Shown piece after piece: positions 48,801 through 60,067 of a stretch of DNA of 64,000 nucleotides. How positions within the stretch are numbered: the stretch's first letter is position 1; every line of letters begins with the position of its first letter. The position numbers and the translations under genes were made by a program. The stretch comes from Capitulum mitella (taxonomy: Eukaryota > Arthropoda > Thecostraca > Pollicipedomorpha > Pollicipedidae), in contig CP099846.1 in the NCBI GenBank assembly GCA_030062745.1, forward strand, positions 22,613,701-22,677,700, written 5' to 3'. The notes under the pieces were generated by a model. It did no database searches and was not told the origin of the DNA. It saw only the letters and a program-made list of their open reading frames with translations.

Positions 48801-49430
48801 ATGACGAACATCGTGCTACGCGTGTTGCCGGTGCGCTACATGGTGGTCACGATGGCCTTCTTCGGCTTCGTTTTCAGTTACATGTTGCGCAACAACATCA
48901 ACCTGGCCATCGTGGCCATGGTGAACCACACGGCGGTCAACTCTTCCGACACCAGCGGCCAGAGTGACGTGCCGTTCGTCTGGGACGAGAACATCGTCGG
49001 CCTGATCCTGGGCAGCTTCTACTACGGCTACATCTGCACCCAGGTGATTGGTGGCCGTGCCGCCGAGATCTCTAACTAGTCTAGTACATCTAGTCAAGTA
49101 CATCTACGGCATCTCGCTGCTGTCGGCCGGCGTGCTGACGTTCCTGATTCCGAGCGTCGCCTACTGGGACTACCGTGCGCTTGTCGCCATCCGCATCGGC
49201 ATGGGCTTTGTGCTGGTCGTCGGCTTCCCGTTCGGTTACGCGCTGCTGCGTGCGTGGGCGCCTCCCAACGAGCGCAGCACGGTAGTTTCGCTGACTATCA
49301 ACGCATCCAACGTCGGCACCGCCATCACCATGCCCCTGGGCTACATCCAGGGCTTGCTCGCGCTCGTCTGGTTCATCTTCTGGGTGCTGGTGGTATACAA
49401 CGGACCAGAACAGCACCGCTTCATCATAAA
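48801..49430 (+). pseudogene. SLC17 transporter copy A, truncated
   Basis: It starts with the same MTNIVLRVLPVRY as copies B and C and reads cleanly for 88 residues. A 16-bp insertion near 49070 then introduces a stop (GGRAAEISN then TAG) and shifts the frame. A 39-bp in-frame deletion near 49340 removes the segment equivalent to ASFIINRISWEAV. The homology stops at about 49430, after the equivalent of EQHRFI, where unrelated AT-rich sequence begins. About half of the protein, membrane segments 7-12 included, is absent, so this is a non-functional remnant. Confidence 0.92.
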
Positions 49431-49439
49431 TAAATATAT

Positions 49440-49689
49440 ATGTATACATAGAATTTGGTCAAAATAAAATGGGCTGAATACGCCGCAAAACTTACATATC
49501 GAGGACGGTTAGGTTGTCCAATCCTCGACTCGCTCCCACCAATCATTCATACAAAACAGCACCCTTATCGCCAATGCTCTTAACATGACGGGTCTTTCTC
49601 CGTTAACCTGGCACCGCTTGGCATGTTTTTGCATGCCCACGACCGACTAGGGTGCCAAAAAGGACACGATTTTTAGCATCAAAATCATT
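49440..49689. other. Unique sequence between copy A and the tandem units
   Basis: No match to the other units and no gene seen. Confidence 0.4.
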
Positions 49690-52474
49690 CCAAAATGCTA
49701 AAATGTCGGGTCAAGGTCAGCCTAGGTCAGATGAAACATTGGCTTACTTTTCTTGCCAAAGACCGCTGCTTATTCGCAGCCGTTTTGATCCCCATGGCGA
49801 AAAGGACAGAAATGACACCTCCTGATGATCAGTTCTGCATCACCTACTTTTCATCCAGTCAAGGTCAGTCTCGGTCACGTTAGATAAGGCTGAATTACTC
49901 TTCCTGCCAAAGAGCAATAATCACTCACTGCAATTCTTAACTGCGCCAAGTACAGCACTGAAATGACATTTCGTGATAATTAAATCTACTCTGTCTGCTC
50001 CTTATCGGGTCGACAAGCCAGGTCAGCACAGATAGCCGTTTTTTTTCTTCTGACTAGGAACAATAATTGCTCCCTGCTGCTACTGAACGATTTCGCACAC
50101 AGTATTGATTTCGTTTCGTTTTCACATTTACTTATGACGTGATTTGGCTATTCTCATGTTGCATTTGGTGAACTTGCGAAGAGACGCATACAGATTTGCT
50201 TTTCTGGCTTGAACGATGGGGAGGTCAGCGGCAGCCATCTCTTTCACCTACAGTGCAAATCAGTCTAATAGTCATCATGCATGTGACCTAGCATGACCTC
50301 TAATGTTGACGTGTCACCGTTGTATATCCTTTTGGAGACCGTGTTCTAGGCAAATCCAAATAATACATGTATTGTATTCGCGAATATTACCAAAAAACAA
50401 CCATGTCTCGCGCCACCGTCCGAAAAGGCGAAAACATGCATGCAAAGGTCCATTTATGGCGTTATATCTTCATGATCTGACCTGACATGGAAATGGTCTT
50501 GACGTCAAAATATGTACAGCTGACTGATGAATAGATACTGAAAGTTTGGTATGGCTGGCTCTAACGGTTCAGAAGTTATTCACGAAAAACCAAAGGGGAC
50601 CCATTTGACATTTGGCACCCCCAGCCGGTGCCAGGTTAAGCTGTATGTGTATGACATCTGGCAGGTTTTGGTTAGCAAACGGAAATGTGAGAATCCGAGG
50701 CTAGGCTCCCCTCGTATCCTTAATGTTTGCCATGTGGTATCGAACCAGAAATTCTTCCTGCAAGGTCAGTAACATAACTCTCTTTCACGAATGTTACAAA
50801 AGGGCTATTTTATTGAAATGACGTGGGTAGCAGCGTCTGGACCATCTACGAACAACGCAGAACTAACAGTGTGGATGGCTTGAGCTTTTTTGTTTTTTTT
50901 TAGAGGGCCTCAAGCAATAAACTGTCCGAAAATAGGTTCCGCGCTAGGATTGGCTGCCTAATGAAGCCAGGGGTTGAAAAGGTGACTGTTTTCTGTATGA
51001 ATCTTGATGCTTGATGGCCAGCGTATTCAGTCATGCTGTCACTGTGACTGAATCACATGATGCACTAGCGGCGGCGCCCCATGGGTCCATATTTCATACA
51101 GGCATGTGATATGACGCCAATGGATGGTCGATAATCGACCCCAAAACGTTTGCAAGGGACCATCCGGTATCGCCATCTAATGTCATTTTTGAAATAAGGA
51201 CATCTGCATCTTACTGCTAACATGCTGTCAGTTCCGTGAGGTTTTGGTAAATAGCCATGTGGATCTGCAATGGCTATTGACGGACTCTAATTCTTTGATT
51301 ACCATTTTCTCTTGTTTTTGCTTTCCAACTAACATTCATTTGTTTTTCCGTTTTTTACATCAACAGACCAAAAAGCTTTCCTTCCTTAGCTTTCGGATTT
51401 TGCTCAAATAACTGCGTTAACTGCAGGAAGAAATGGTTAACTTTGCCTGGTTCCCAATGACGCCCAGACGTAAATGACACCAGAAGAACAGGCTGCATAC
51501 CGCCAAAGAAGTTGCAAAAAAAGAGTATTGATGTTTGCTGTGTCCAGTTATCATATCTCGCGGAGAAGCAGCACTGAATAACCAGAGTGGGAGAACTTCG
51601 TCACCGGTATTAGGTATCACGATTACTGATGGCAACTACGATTCACATGTACCTAAAAATGTCCGAGAAACTGATATGTGCGAGGCAAAGGCGTGTGGAA
51701 AGAGACGTCGACGCACCATCAGGTCAACAATCAACGGAAATTTGAGTTCCAACATCTAAAGCAACGCACCTGTATTCAAGCTGAGTGACGTTCTGACACC
51801 TGAGACGACTGCGGGAACTTCTGACGTCTAGTGGACGTCTGGTCTGGCGTGAAATTTGGATTTGCTAAACCTGGCAATGCCTGGCGTGTTTTTATGCCCG
51901 CGACCGCCTGGGAGTGTCAAAGAGCGCACCCCCCCCCCCTGTTATCTCAGGATCTAACCGTTGGATCTGAACCAATAAATAGCTCTCAGTCTTGCGATTC
52001 AGAAAATACGACGTTAGCGCTGGTCATGTGACTGATGACGCCACAGGTCACGTGAAACGCATGATACAGCGTCGGAAAACCTGACACCGGTTCGTACATC
52101 ATGTCATCGGTAATACTGATCTTAGAGTCTTTAGGTTTGCGATCTTGCGCATCAGAAGCATGCCAAAATGTAAAAAATTGGGTCAAGGTCAACCTAGGTC
52201 AGGTGAAATATTGGTACCACCTTGTATGTCAAACATCGATATTTACTCGCAGCCATTTTGATCCACGCCACGAAAAGGATTGGAGTGCAACCTTCTGGTG
52301 ATCAGTTTTGCTTATCTGCTTTTCGTCCGGTCGATGCCCGTCAGGGTCAGATCAGATAAGGTTGCATTACTTTTCCTGCCAAAGAGCAGTAATTATTTAC
52401 TGGGCTTCTTAACTGCGTGAAGTACAAAACTGAAATGGCATCTCGTGATTATTAGCTATTAAATAAATCATTCG

Positions 52475-53191
52475 CTTATGCCGGTAGAAGCTTGGGTTTG
52501 CGCACAAAAGATATAAGTAAATATCGCACTCATTAGAGTACCATGTTGATCTTTATCCTTAGTGTGCAAACCCAGGAACCAACGTTCTTCTCCCGGCAGT
52601 CGAGACCTGCCGTCGTTGGTAAGCGTAGCCGGCCCTCCTCCGGTAAGGAGTGGCAATCGGTGCAGGGCACATGTCGCCTTCGCATAATAGTTGTTGCTAT
52701 TTGTTCATTAATTTGTCTACACTTTGGCCTGTTGTCTTGGCAACGCCAGGATACAACAAAGATATCATCTACCGTTAGTCTAAAATAACGAAGAAATGTA
52801 ATTCAGTTCTTATGTTTAGCCTTTTTGGACATCGAGTATCAACATTTTCTCATGGGTGTCTGTTGCACAGGGAAACATCATTAAGCAAAAAATGTCACTA
52901 TGCACCATCCAAACGACACCCCACACCAGTGTCGTAAGTAGTCCAATCGTTTCAACACAATCCTCGCTCTTCCCGCACCCCCCCCCCAACCCCCCTCCCC
53001 GACCCGGAGTGAGGGCAAACACATACCGATATCATGCGGACAAGATACATTATCTCAAAAGCTCTCGAATCGCCCACTGTCCGGTTCTAACTCGCAGCCA
53101 CTGGGCCGGCTGCCGAGCAAGAGGGAAGACCTGCTGCTCCCAACAAGACATCGAACGATCCGACGGCGTTTCGAAGAGCCATCCGGTCACC
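52475..53191 (+). promoter_or_regulatory. Conserved upstream flank of SLC17 copy B (putative promoter/leader)
   Basis: Shared with copies A and C. It contains a C-rich tract (about 52978-52999), an AATCGTTT(C/A)AACACAA block and, just before the ATG, an open stretch in frame with the gene that encodes an ERSDGVSKSHPVT-like peptide. A candidate splice-acceptor word TCTAACTCGCAG ends near 53098. No TATA box was identified. Confidence 0.45.
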
Positions 53192-54799
53192 ATGACGAAC
53201 ATCGTGCTACGCGTGTTGCCGGTGCGTTACGTGGTGGTCACGATGGCCTTCTTCGGCTTCGTGATCAACTACATGCTGCGCAACAACATCAACCTCGCTA
53301 TCGTGGCCATGGTGAACCACACGGCGGTCAACTCTTCCGACACCAGCGGCCAGAGTGACGGGCCGTTCGTCTGGGACGAGAACATCGTCGGCCTGATCTT
53401 GGGCAGCTTCTACTACGGCTACATCTGCACCCAGGTGATTGGCGGCCGTGCCGCCGAGATATCCAGCGTCAAGTACATCTACGGCATCTCGCTGCTGTCG
53501 GCCGGCGTGCTGACGTTCCTGATTCCGAGCGTTGCCTACTGGGACTACCGTGCGCTTGTCGCCATCCGCATCAGCATGGGCTTTGTGCTGGGCGTCGGTT
53601 TCCCGTCCGGTTACGCGCTGCTGCGTGCCTGGGCGCCTCCCAACGAGCGCAGCACGGTAGTTTCGTTGAGTATCAGCGCATCCAACGTCGGCACCGCCAT
53701 CACCATGCCTCTGGCGTCATGCATCATCAACCGAATTAGCTGGGAGGCCGTGTTCTACATCCAGGGCTCATTCGCGCTTGTATGGTTTATCTTCTGGGTG
53801 CTGCTGGTATACAACGGACCAGAACAGCACCGCTTCATCACCGACAAGGAGAGAGACTTCATTATGACCGCCATCGGCAACGAACGCTCCACTCGACATC
53901 TGCCGCTGCCGTGGAAGGAGGTGTTGACCTCTCCGCCTGTGTGGTCCCTCGCTGTCGCCAATTTCTGCAACAACTGGGGCTACTACACTTTATTGAACGA
54001 CCTGCCGCAGTATTTCAGCAACGTTCTTGACAAGGACATTTCTTCCAACGCCATCTTCACCTCCCTCCCCTTTCTTTTTACCTTCATCTTCTCACTGGCA
54101 TACGGCACATTCAGCGACCACCTGCGCAAGAAGCAGCTGATGACTGTCACCAACATTCGGCGTATGGCGCAGTTCACGTCACAGACATTGGGCGCCGTCG
54201 CACTGGTGTGCATTGCCTTCCTCGGCGAGCACGAGGTGGTCGTCGAGGTGTTGCTGTTCATCGGCATCGGTCTGTTCGGCGCCGGCTACACGGGCTGGCA
54301 GAGTGCTCCCATGGACATGGCGCCCAACTACTCTGGAACCCTCATCGGAATCTCTAACACCTTCGGCAGTATTCCGGGTTTCTTGGCGCCTCTGGTGGTC
54401 GGCGCCTTGACTGAAGGCCAAGAAACGCTTGACCGTTGGCGGTACTGCTTCCTGCTGCCGGCGGCGCTCATGGTCTTCGACACCATCATTTTTTTGTCTT
54501 TGGTAGCTCTGAGGAGCAGTCGTGGAACAGGAAGTTTTACAACCCTGACGAGGAGGAGAAGAATGACGGTGAGTCGAAACCGGCGGATAAGGAGTCTCTG
54601 GAGATGGTTGCGGTGGAGGAGAATGACAAAAAGCCTCAGGAGCATTTGGGTAACTTTAACGATGGCTTTGAAGCGTCGTCATAACATCCTGACAGCGAAA
54701 CTATTCCGAAAATGTGTCTGGAGATGTCAGGCTATGGTACCCAGGAGGTGTATTCCAATTCCTACAACAGTTGACGTCGTGATGATTGCAATGATGTAG
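53192..54799 (+). CDS. SLC17 family (sialin/VGLUT/NaPi-like) anion transporter, copy B
   Basis: Multi-pass major-facilitator protein of the organic-anion/phosphate SLC17 group. Family signatures are YMLRNNINLAIVAMVNHTA (27-45), LGSFYYGYICTQVIGG (70-85), FPSGYALLRAWAPPNERS (137-154) and PWKEVLTSPPVW (240-251). Glycosylation sites NHT and NSS lie in the first loop. Arg30 and Arg126 match conserved substrate-region arginines. The Glu usually seven residues after the second is Leu133 here. All twelve membrane segments are present without introns. A T-run at 54489-54495 is one base shorter than in copy C. The frame therefore leaves the conserved acidic tail and continues to 54799, while the ancestral stop is at 54682-54684 (497 residues). 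This may be a working gene with a replaced tail, an early pseudogene or a sequencing error. An in-frame extension upstream to 52856 lacks a conserved ATG, so I start at 53192. The substrate cannot be told. Confidence 0.85.
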   Translation: MTNIVLRVLPVRYVVVTMAFFGFVINYMLRNNINLAIVAMVNHTAVNSSDTSGQSDGPFVWDENIVGLILGSFYYGYICTQVIGGRAAEISSVKYIYGISLLSAGVLTFLIPSVAYWDYRALVAIRISMGFVLGVGFPSGYALLRAWAPPNERSTVVSLSISASNVGTAITMPLASCIINRISWEAVFYIQGSFALVWFIFWVLLVYNGPEQHRFITDKERDFIMTAIGNERSTRHLPLPWKEVLTSPPVWSLAVANFCNNWGYYTLLNDLPQYFSNVLDKDISSNAIFTSLPFLFTFIFSLAYGTFSDHLRKKQLMTVTNIRRMAQFTSQTLGAVALVCIAFLGEHEVVVEVLLFIGIGLFGAGYTGWQSAPMDMAPNYSGTLIGISNTFGSIPGFLAPLVVGALTEGQETLDRWRYCFLLPAALMVFDTIIFLSLVALRSSRGTGSFTTLTRRRRMTVSRNRRIRSLWRWLRWRRMTKSLRSIWVTLTMALKRRHNILTAKLFRKCVWRCQAMVPRRCIPIPTTVDVVMIAMM

Positions 54800-54832
54800 A
54801 CTGCTGCCTGGCCTGTTTTAACGAGTTGTGTG

Positions 54833-54838
54833 AATAAA
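54833..54838 (+). terminator. Poly(A) signal of SLC17 copy B
   Basis: AATAAA about 150 bp after the ancestral stop, in a block (GTGTGAATAAAT) conserved with copy C. Confidence 0.6.
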
Positions 54839-55093
54839 TTTCTCATTTTGTGTGCAGTCACCAAGGTGCGTGTATGAAGGGTAGGTAACAGCAGCACTAA
54901 ATTTCTTACTATATCCAATCACGACGCATACTGGAGTGGAGTTGCCAGTCTCTGGTGTCGTTTTCTGTAGGCCTGATAGGGCCAGAGCCCTACCACTGTT
55001 GGTTTGGGTCTTACCAACGCTCCTTTGAGCCCTACCAACGTTGTTTTTACTAAATGTCTAAAATAATAAATGTCTAGGATAAAATCCAGATTA

Positions 55094-55152
55094 TATATGT
55101 ATATATATATATATATATAACCTGGATTTTATATTATATTATATATATATGT
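55094..55152. repeat. AT microsatellite with flanking palindrome
   Basis: A TATATA run of about 20 bp lies between ATCCAGATTATATA and TATAACCTGGAT, then a TATTATATTA stretch. The corresponding site in unit 2 is a GTATGTATAT repeat. Confidence 0.8.
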
Positions 55153-55257
55153 GCAGGGAGATTTGGGTAACATCGGACGCTTGTTTGAAATCAGTGGCAG
55201 CTTATCTCTGCACAGACGCAAGTTAGCCGGGGAACATTCTGAAAGGCCATCCGTAAT

Positions 55258-56083
55258 AATTGTCTCTCTGGCCTTGCAGTACATTTTCACCGAGCGCTTA
55301 TTTTCCGGCAAAAAATAGCATAAATGACATACAAATCATAAAACAGACAGTTTTAAGATAAATACTTGTGATCCAGCGCTGCATAATATCATCCCAAGAT
55401 GAAGAAAGTGAAAAAAGAGAAATAATATAGTTACTCCATTCGTCGCTGATCGTCGCGCCATTCGTCTGATTGGTTCCTGCTGCGATTTTCCGGTTACGAC
55501 TTCAAAAAGGGCAATGCCCAAGGTTGAGGTATTTGGTCCTTATGGCGCCATTGGCATAACCTAACTTAATAAAAAATAAACAAGATTAACAAGGTACCTA
55601 ATCTAAATCAACCCAAATCATCCTAACCTAACCTAACCTTACCTAACCTAACCCAACCCAACCTGACCTGACTTATTTAGACGTGCGGCCTAATCTCTGT
55701 TAAACAGAGCCAAGTCCGATCGCACCCTCTTTCGGCCTGCGGCCTCTAGTATCCTATACCGTGCCTCCAGCGCAGTTTGCGTGCGCCTTCGGCTCAACAT
55801 TAAGCCCACAAACGTCCCTTTACCAGCCTGCAGCCTCTAGTATCATTCACTCATGACGTCATGAAATTTTATGCAGTACATAAGGCATCCCTGGAGCAAA
55901 GGCAGTGTGGACAAGATGGCGCCGCCAGTTCCGGTCGCGTTTGCTTACAGTAATACACAACTTCATTTCCTTCGGAAACCATACCATTAGTGTCACCGTT
56001 TCTTTCTATCATAGGAAACTTTATGTGCTGTTCTGCATCTGACATATAGCAAAAGTGGTCTGTGAAAAGGTGGATATGTGTAT
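55258..56083. mobile_element. Insertion of about 0.8 kb in unit 1, absent from unit 2
   Basis: Unit 2 reads directly from AAAGGCCATCCCTAAAT to CTTGTATTGCTG-like sequence (about 62930-62960). In unit 1 the two sides are separated by about 825 bp. Possible imperfect target duplications are GTCTCTC (left) and GTCTATC (right). The insert contains the CCTAA patch, two copies of GCCTGC(G/A)GCCTCTAGTATC, and no gene. The element class is unknown. Confidence 0.55.
55622..55660. repeat. Interstitial CCTAA (TTAGG-type) repeat patch
   Basis: Three CCTAA units, one CCTTA, two CCTAA, then CCCAA/CCTGA variants. TTAGG is the usual arthropod telomere unit. The patch lies inside the unit-1 insertion. Confidence 0.7.
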
Positions 56084-56840
56084 GTCGCCGTCTATCTTGT
56101 ATTGCTGCTCTGAAGGTTCGTTTGTCCGCAGTAATGTTTAAGAATAAAGTCTGGATTTGGGTAGTTCTGGACCCCGCTCGGTAATTTCGGACAACCAGCC
56201 AATATTATCGCCAGCAACCCGCCACGGTCGCGACGAAAAGGACGGAAGTAAAACTTTCTGATGATCAGTTCTGCACTGCCTGCTTTTCATCTATTCTCGA
56301 TCAGGTTAGATAAGTCTCAATTACTCTTCCTGCCAAAGAGCAATAATTCCTCGCTGAGATTCTTGACTGCGCCAAGTACAGAAATGAAGTGGCATCTCGT
56401 GATAATTAAATGTACTCTGTCTGTTCCTTGTCGGGTCAAGGTCAAGCCAGGTCAGCACAGATAGTCATTTTTCATTTTCCGACGAGGAACACTAGCTGGT
56501 CTTTGCTGCTACTGAATGATGCCCCACGGACAATGTTGCATTTCTTTCGTTTTGACGTCTACGTATGACGTGATCCGGCAAGATCTCACGTTGCATTTGG
56601 TGAACCCTGCGAACAGGCTCATGAGATTTGCTTTCCTGGCTTGAACGATTGGGAGGTCAGCGGCAACCACCTCTATCACCTATAATGCAAATCAGTCTAA
56701 TATACATCGTGTATGTGACTTAGCATGACCTCTAATGTTGACGTGTCGCGGTTGTATGTCCTTTTGGAGACCGTGTCCTATGCAAATCTAAATAATCCAT
56801 CTATTATATTCGCGGATGTTATCACAAAACCAACCATGTT

Positions 56841-58000
56841 ACCAACCAAACCAACCATGCCAGGTAGCTCTCAACCCTAGGTGGTTCGAGAGCTACCTGG
56901 CTGATCGGCGGCTGGTGGTGGTGGTGGTTCTCTCTCCCCTCCTCTCTCCCACGGTGTTCCGCAGGGGTCCATTGTCGGTCCTACCCTCTTCAACATCTTC
57001 ACGAACGACCTTCCATCCTATGTGCCTCATGGTCGTCTAGTATCCTATGCCGATGACACACAGCTGCTAGACTCCGCACATCTCGATCATTTATCCATCC
57101 TAAAATCCCGGCAAGAAGCCGTCCAATCCTACTTTACATCCAACTCCTTGAAAATGAATCCATCCAAAACAACCTGCTCCATGTCGGCAAAGCCCATAAC
57201 CTCAAGAAGACCACATCCCCCCATCTTAACTTTGCCGGCCACATACTAACCCCTTCTTCGTCCGTGAACACACTGGGGTCACTATCAACAACTCTTTGTC
57301 CTGGGAGGAGCACATATCCAAGGTTGCCGAAAAAGTGCAACTTCATCGTGCTCTGTTTGTATAAGATACGTCACCACCTTACGTCAGAGGTCCTGGACAC
57401 TCCTAATCCAGTCACATGTTTTCCCCCACATCCTTTACTGCCTTTCGGTCTGGGGCGGGCCGCGTCGTGCCACCTTAGCAGAGTTCAGAGGGTGGTGGAC
57501 TTCGGGGCCAGGATCGCCTCTGGGGCTCGTAGGCGGGAATCGGTGTCGGTGACCTTGAGGGCGCTAGGCTGGCGCGCCGTACGTGAACTAGTTGCGAGGC
57601 GCGACAGCATTGGTGTCTTCCGGACCCTGAACGACTCGCGTGCTCCGGTGGCGGTCCGGTCCCTGTTCATTCCACGTACCACTGTGTCCCAGCGTGTCAC
57701 CCGGGCGTCGGCGGCCGGCGCCTTAGAGCCGCCGACTTTCCGTCTGTCTGTGGCCCGCAGGGCTTTTTCGTATCGCGCGGCCTCGTCCTGGAACCGCCTA
57801 CCGCCGGACATCACCGCCTGTCGAACCCGTGCAGAGTTTGTGCAGAAACTTGACGAACTTTCTCCTGTAGCTTGACGTGCCTGACTGCCTAGTTTTGTTT
57901 GTATAACTATTGCGCATGTACTGTACTGTAATGACTAAGATCAAACAGTAATCCACGCGGTGGAAAGATTCGCAAATAAACTGAACTGAACTGAACTACA
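56841..58000 (+). mobile_element. 5'-truncated CR1-like LINE with target duplication and AACTG tail
   Basis: Flanked by CATGTT (56835-56840 and 58001-58006). Unit 1 has the uninterrupted site near 50415. Fragments in three frames read RWFESYLADRR (about 56880), SYADDTQLLDSAH (about 57040, the catalytic YADD), FTSNSLKMNPSKTTC and VNTLGV/SLSWEEHISKV. A 203-codon frame (57264-57875) then carries the C-terminal region DFGARIASGARRRESV through RAASSWNRLPPDIT. The 3' end is AATAAACTGAACTGAACTGAACT-like, a short tandem tail typical of CR1-type elements rather than poly-A. Two or more frameshifts make the enzyme non-functional. Confidence 0.85.
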
Positions 58001-60067
58001 CATGTTCGCGCCACCATCCGAATAAGCAAGAATTTGCATGCAAGGGCTCATTTATGACGTCATATCTTCATGACCTGACCACGCATGGAAGTGGCTTTGA
58101 TGTCAAAATATGTACAATTAAATGATGCATAGTTAATGGAAGTTTGGTGTGGCTGGCTCTAACGGTTCAGAAGTTATTCTCGAAAAACGGAGGGGTGCCC
58201 TATTTGACACCCCTCTGGCGGTGCCGAGTCAAGCTGTATGTGTGCGACATCTAACAGGTTTTTGGTTAGCAGACGGAAATGTAGGGGTCCAAGGCTAAGC
58301 AGCCATCACATCCTTAATGTTTGCCCGTGGTATCGAACCAGGAATTCCTCCTGCAAGCTCAGGAACATAACTCTTAGTCTTTCGTTGTCTTTCAATGTTA
58401 CTTAAGGCTTTTTATTGAAATGGCATGGAAAACAGCGGCTGCCCAGTCCATTAATAACGCAGGACTAACGAATGGATTGCTGGACTTTTTCGGGTGCTTT
58501 ACAGTGGATCAAGCAATAGCTAGTGGCAGAAATTTTTTTTGACCGAAAATAGGTTCGCGCTAAATTGGTTGCATAATCGAGACGGGTTAAAAGCGCGACT
58601 ACTTTCTATGTGAATCTTGATGTTTGATGGCAAGAGTAGTCACATCACGCACCCCTATTTTTGAATCACATAATGTAACAGCGGCGCCGCTCCATGGGCC
58701 TGTCTTTCAGGCAGACATGCAATATGATGCTAATCTGTGGTTGATATCGACACCATGACGTTTGCAAGGGACCATCCTGCACCGCTATCTAATGCCATTT
58801 TTGAAACAAGGATATCTTCCTGCTAGTATATTGTCAGTTCTGTGAGATTTTAGTACATAGCCATGTGGATCTGTAATGACTATTCACAGACTTTGACTCC
58901 GGTCCCTAAAATGTCATTTTTTTGCTTGTTTTTGCTTTCCAGCTTATCTCGATTTGTTTTTTCGTATTATACCCTAACAGACAAAAAGCTTCCTTTAGCT
59001 TCCAGATTTTGCTCAAATATCTGTGTTAACTGCCCAAAGAAATAGCTAACTTTGCCTGGTATTCAACGAAGCTCAGATGCAAATGACACCAAAAGAAGAC
59101 GTTGCATACCGCCAAAGAAGCTGCAAAAAAGAAGTATTCATGTTCGCTATGTCCAGCTATCACATCTCGCAGAGAAACAGCACTCAATAACCAGTTCATG
59201 ACCGGTATTAGGTATCACGGTTACTGATGGCAACTACGATTCACGTGCGCCTTAAAGTGTCCGTGAAACTGATATGTGAGAGGTAAAGGCGTGCAGAAGA
59301 GACGTCGACGTACCTTCAAGTCAACAATCAACAGACAATTTGAGTCCCAACATCCAAAGCAACGCAGCTGTATTCAAGTTCAGTGGCGTTCTGGCACCTG
59401 AGACGACTGTGGGGACTTCTGACGCCTCGTGAACGTTTGGTCTGCCGCGAAACTTAGACTTGCTTCACGGGACACCGCCTGGCGTGTTTTTATACCCGCG
59501 GCCGCCTGGGGTGTCAAAAAGCGCACCCCTCCCCTACGTTGTCTCAGGATATAACCGTCGGATCTAAACCGGTCTACCATCATTCAATAGCTCTCAATCG
59601 ATTCAGAAAATACTACGTTGGTCTGGTCATAACACTGATGACGCCACAGGTCACGTAAAACGCATAATACGACGTCTGAAAAACTGACACCGATTCGTAC
59701 ATCATATCATCGGCGATACTGGTCTTAGAGTCTTTACCTAGGTGTGGGATCTTCGGCATCAGAAGCAAGCCAAAATATGAAAAAATTGGGTCAAGGTCAA
59801 CCTAGGTCATGTGGAGATTGGTCTTGCTTTGCATGCAAAAGATCGATACTTACTCGCAGCCATTTTGATCCACGCCGTGAAAGGAGCAGGTGTGAAACCT
59901 TCTGATGATCGGTTTTGCTTACCTGCTCAAGGTCAGTCTAGGTCGGGTCAGATAAGGTTGCATTACTCTTCCTGCCAAAGAGCAATAATTACTCGCTGGG
60001 ATTCTTAACTGCGTCAAGTCCAAAACTGAAATGGCATTTCGTGATTATTGGCTATTAAATAAACAGT

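Larger units (their letters stand above)
49690..56214 (+). repeat. Tandem segmental duplication, unit 1
   Basis: Order: short repeat R (49690-49990), spacer S (to about 52165), second R (to about 52450), upstream flank, SLC17 copy B, downstream flank. The same order and sequence recur in 56215-63080. The two R blocks within the unit are themselves similar (GGGTCAAGGTCA, CCTAGGTCA, then TGCCAAAGAGCA(A/G)TAAT). Boundaries are approximate. Confidence 0.75.

Noticed and set aside
52856-53191. Using the 52856 ATG as the start of SLC17 copy B (647 codons)
   Set aside because: That ATG and the Pro-rich stretch after it, which translates the C-tract, are not conserved in the other copies. The shared ATG at 53192 is better supported, although a spliced upstream start remains possible.
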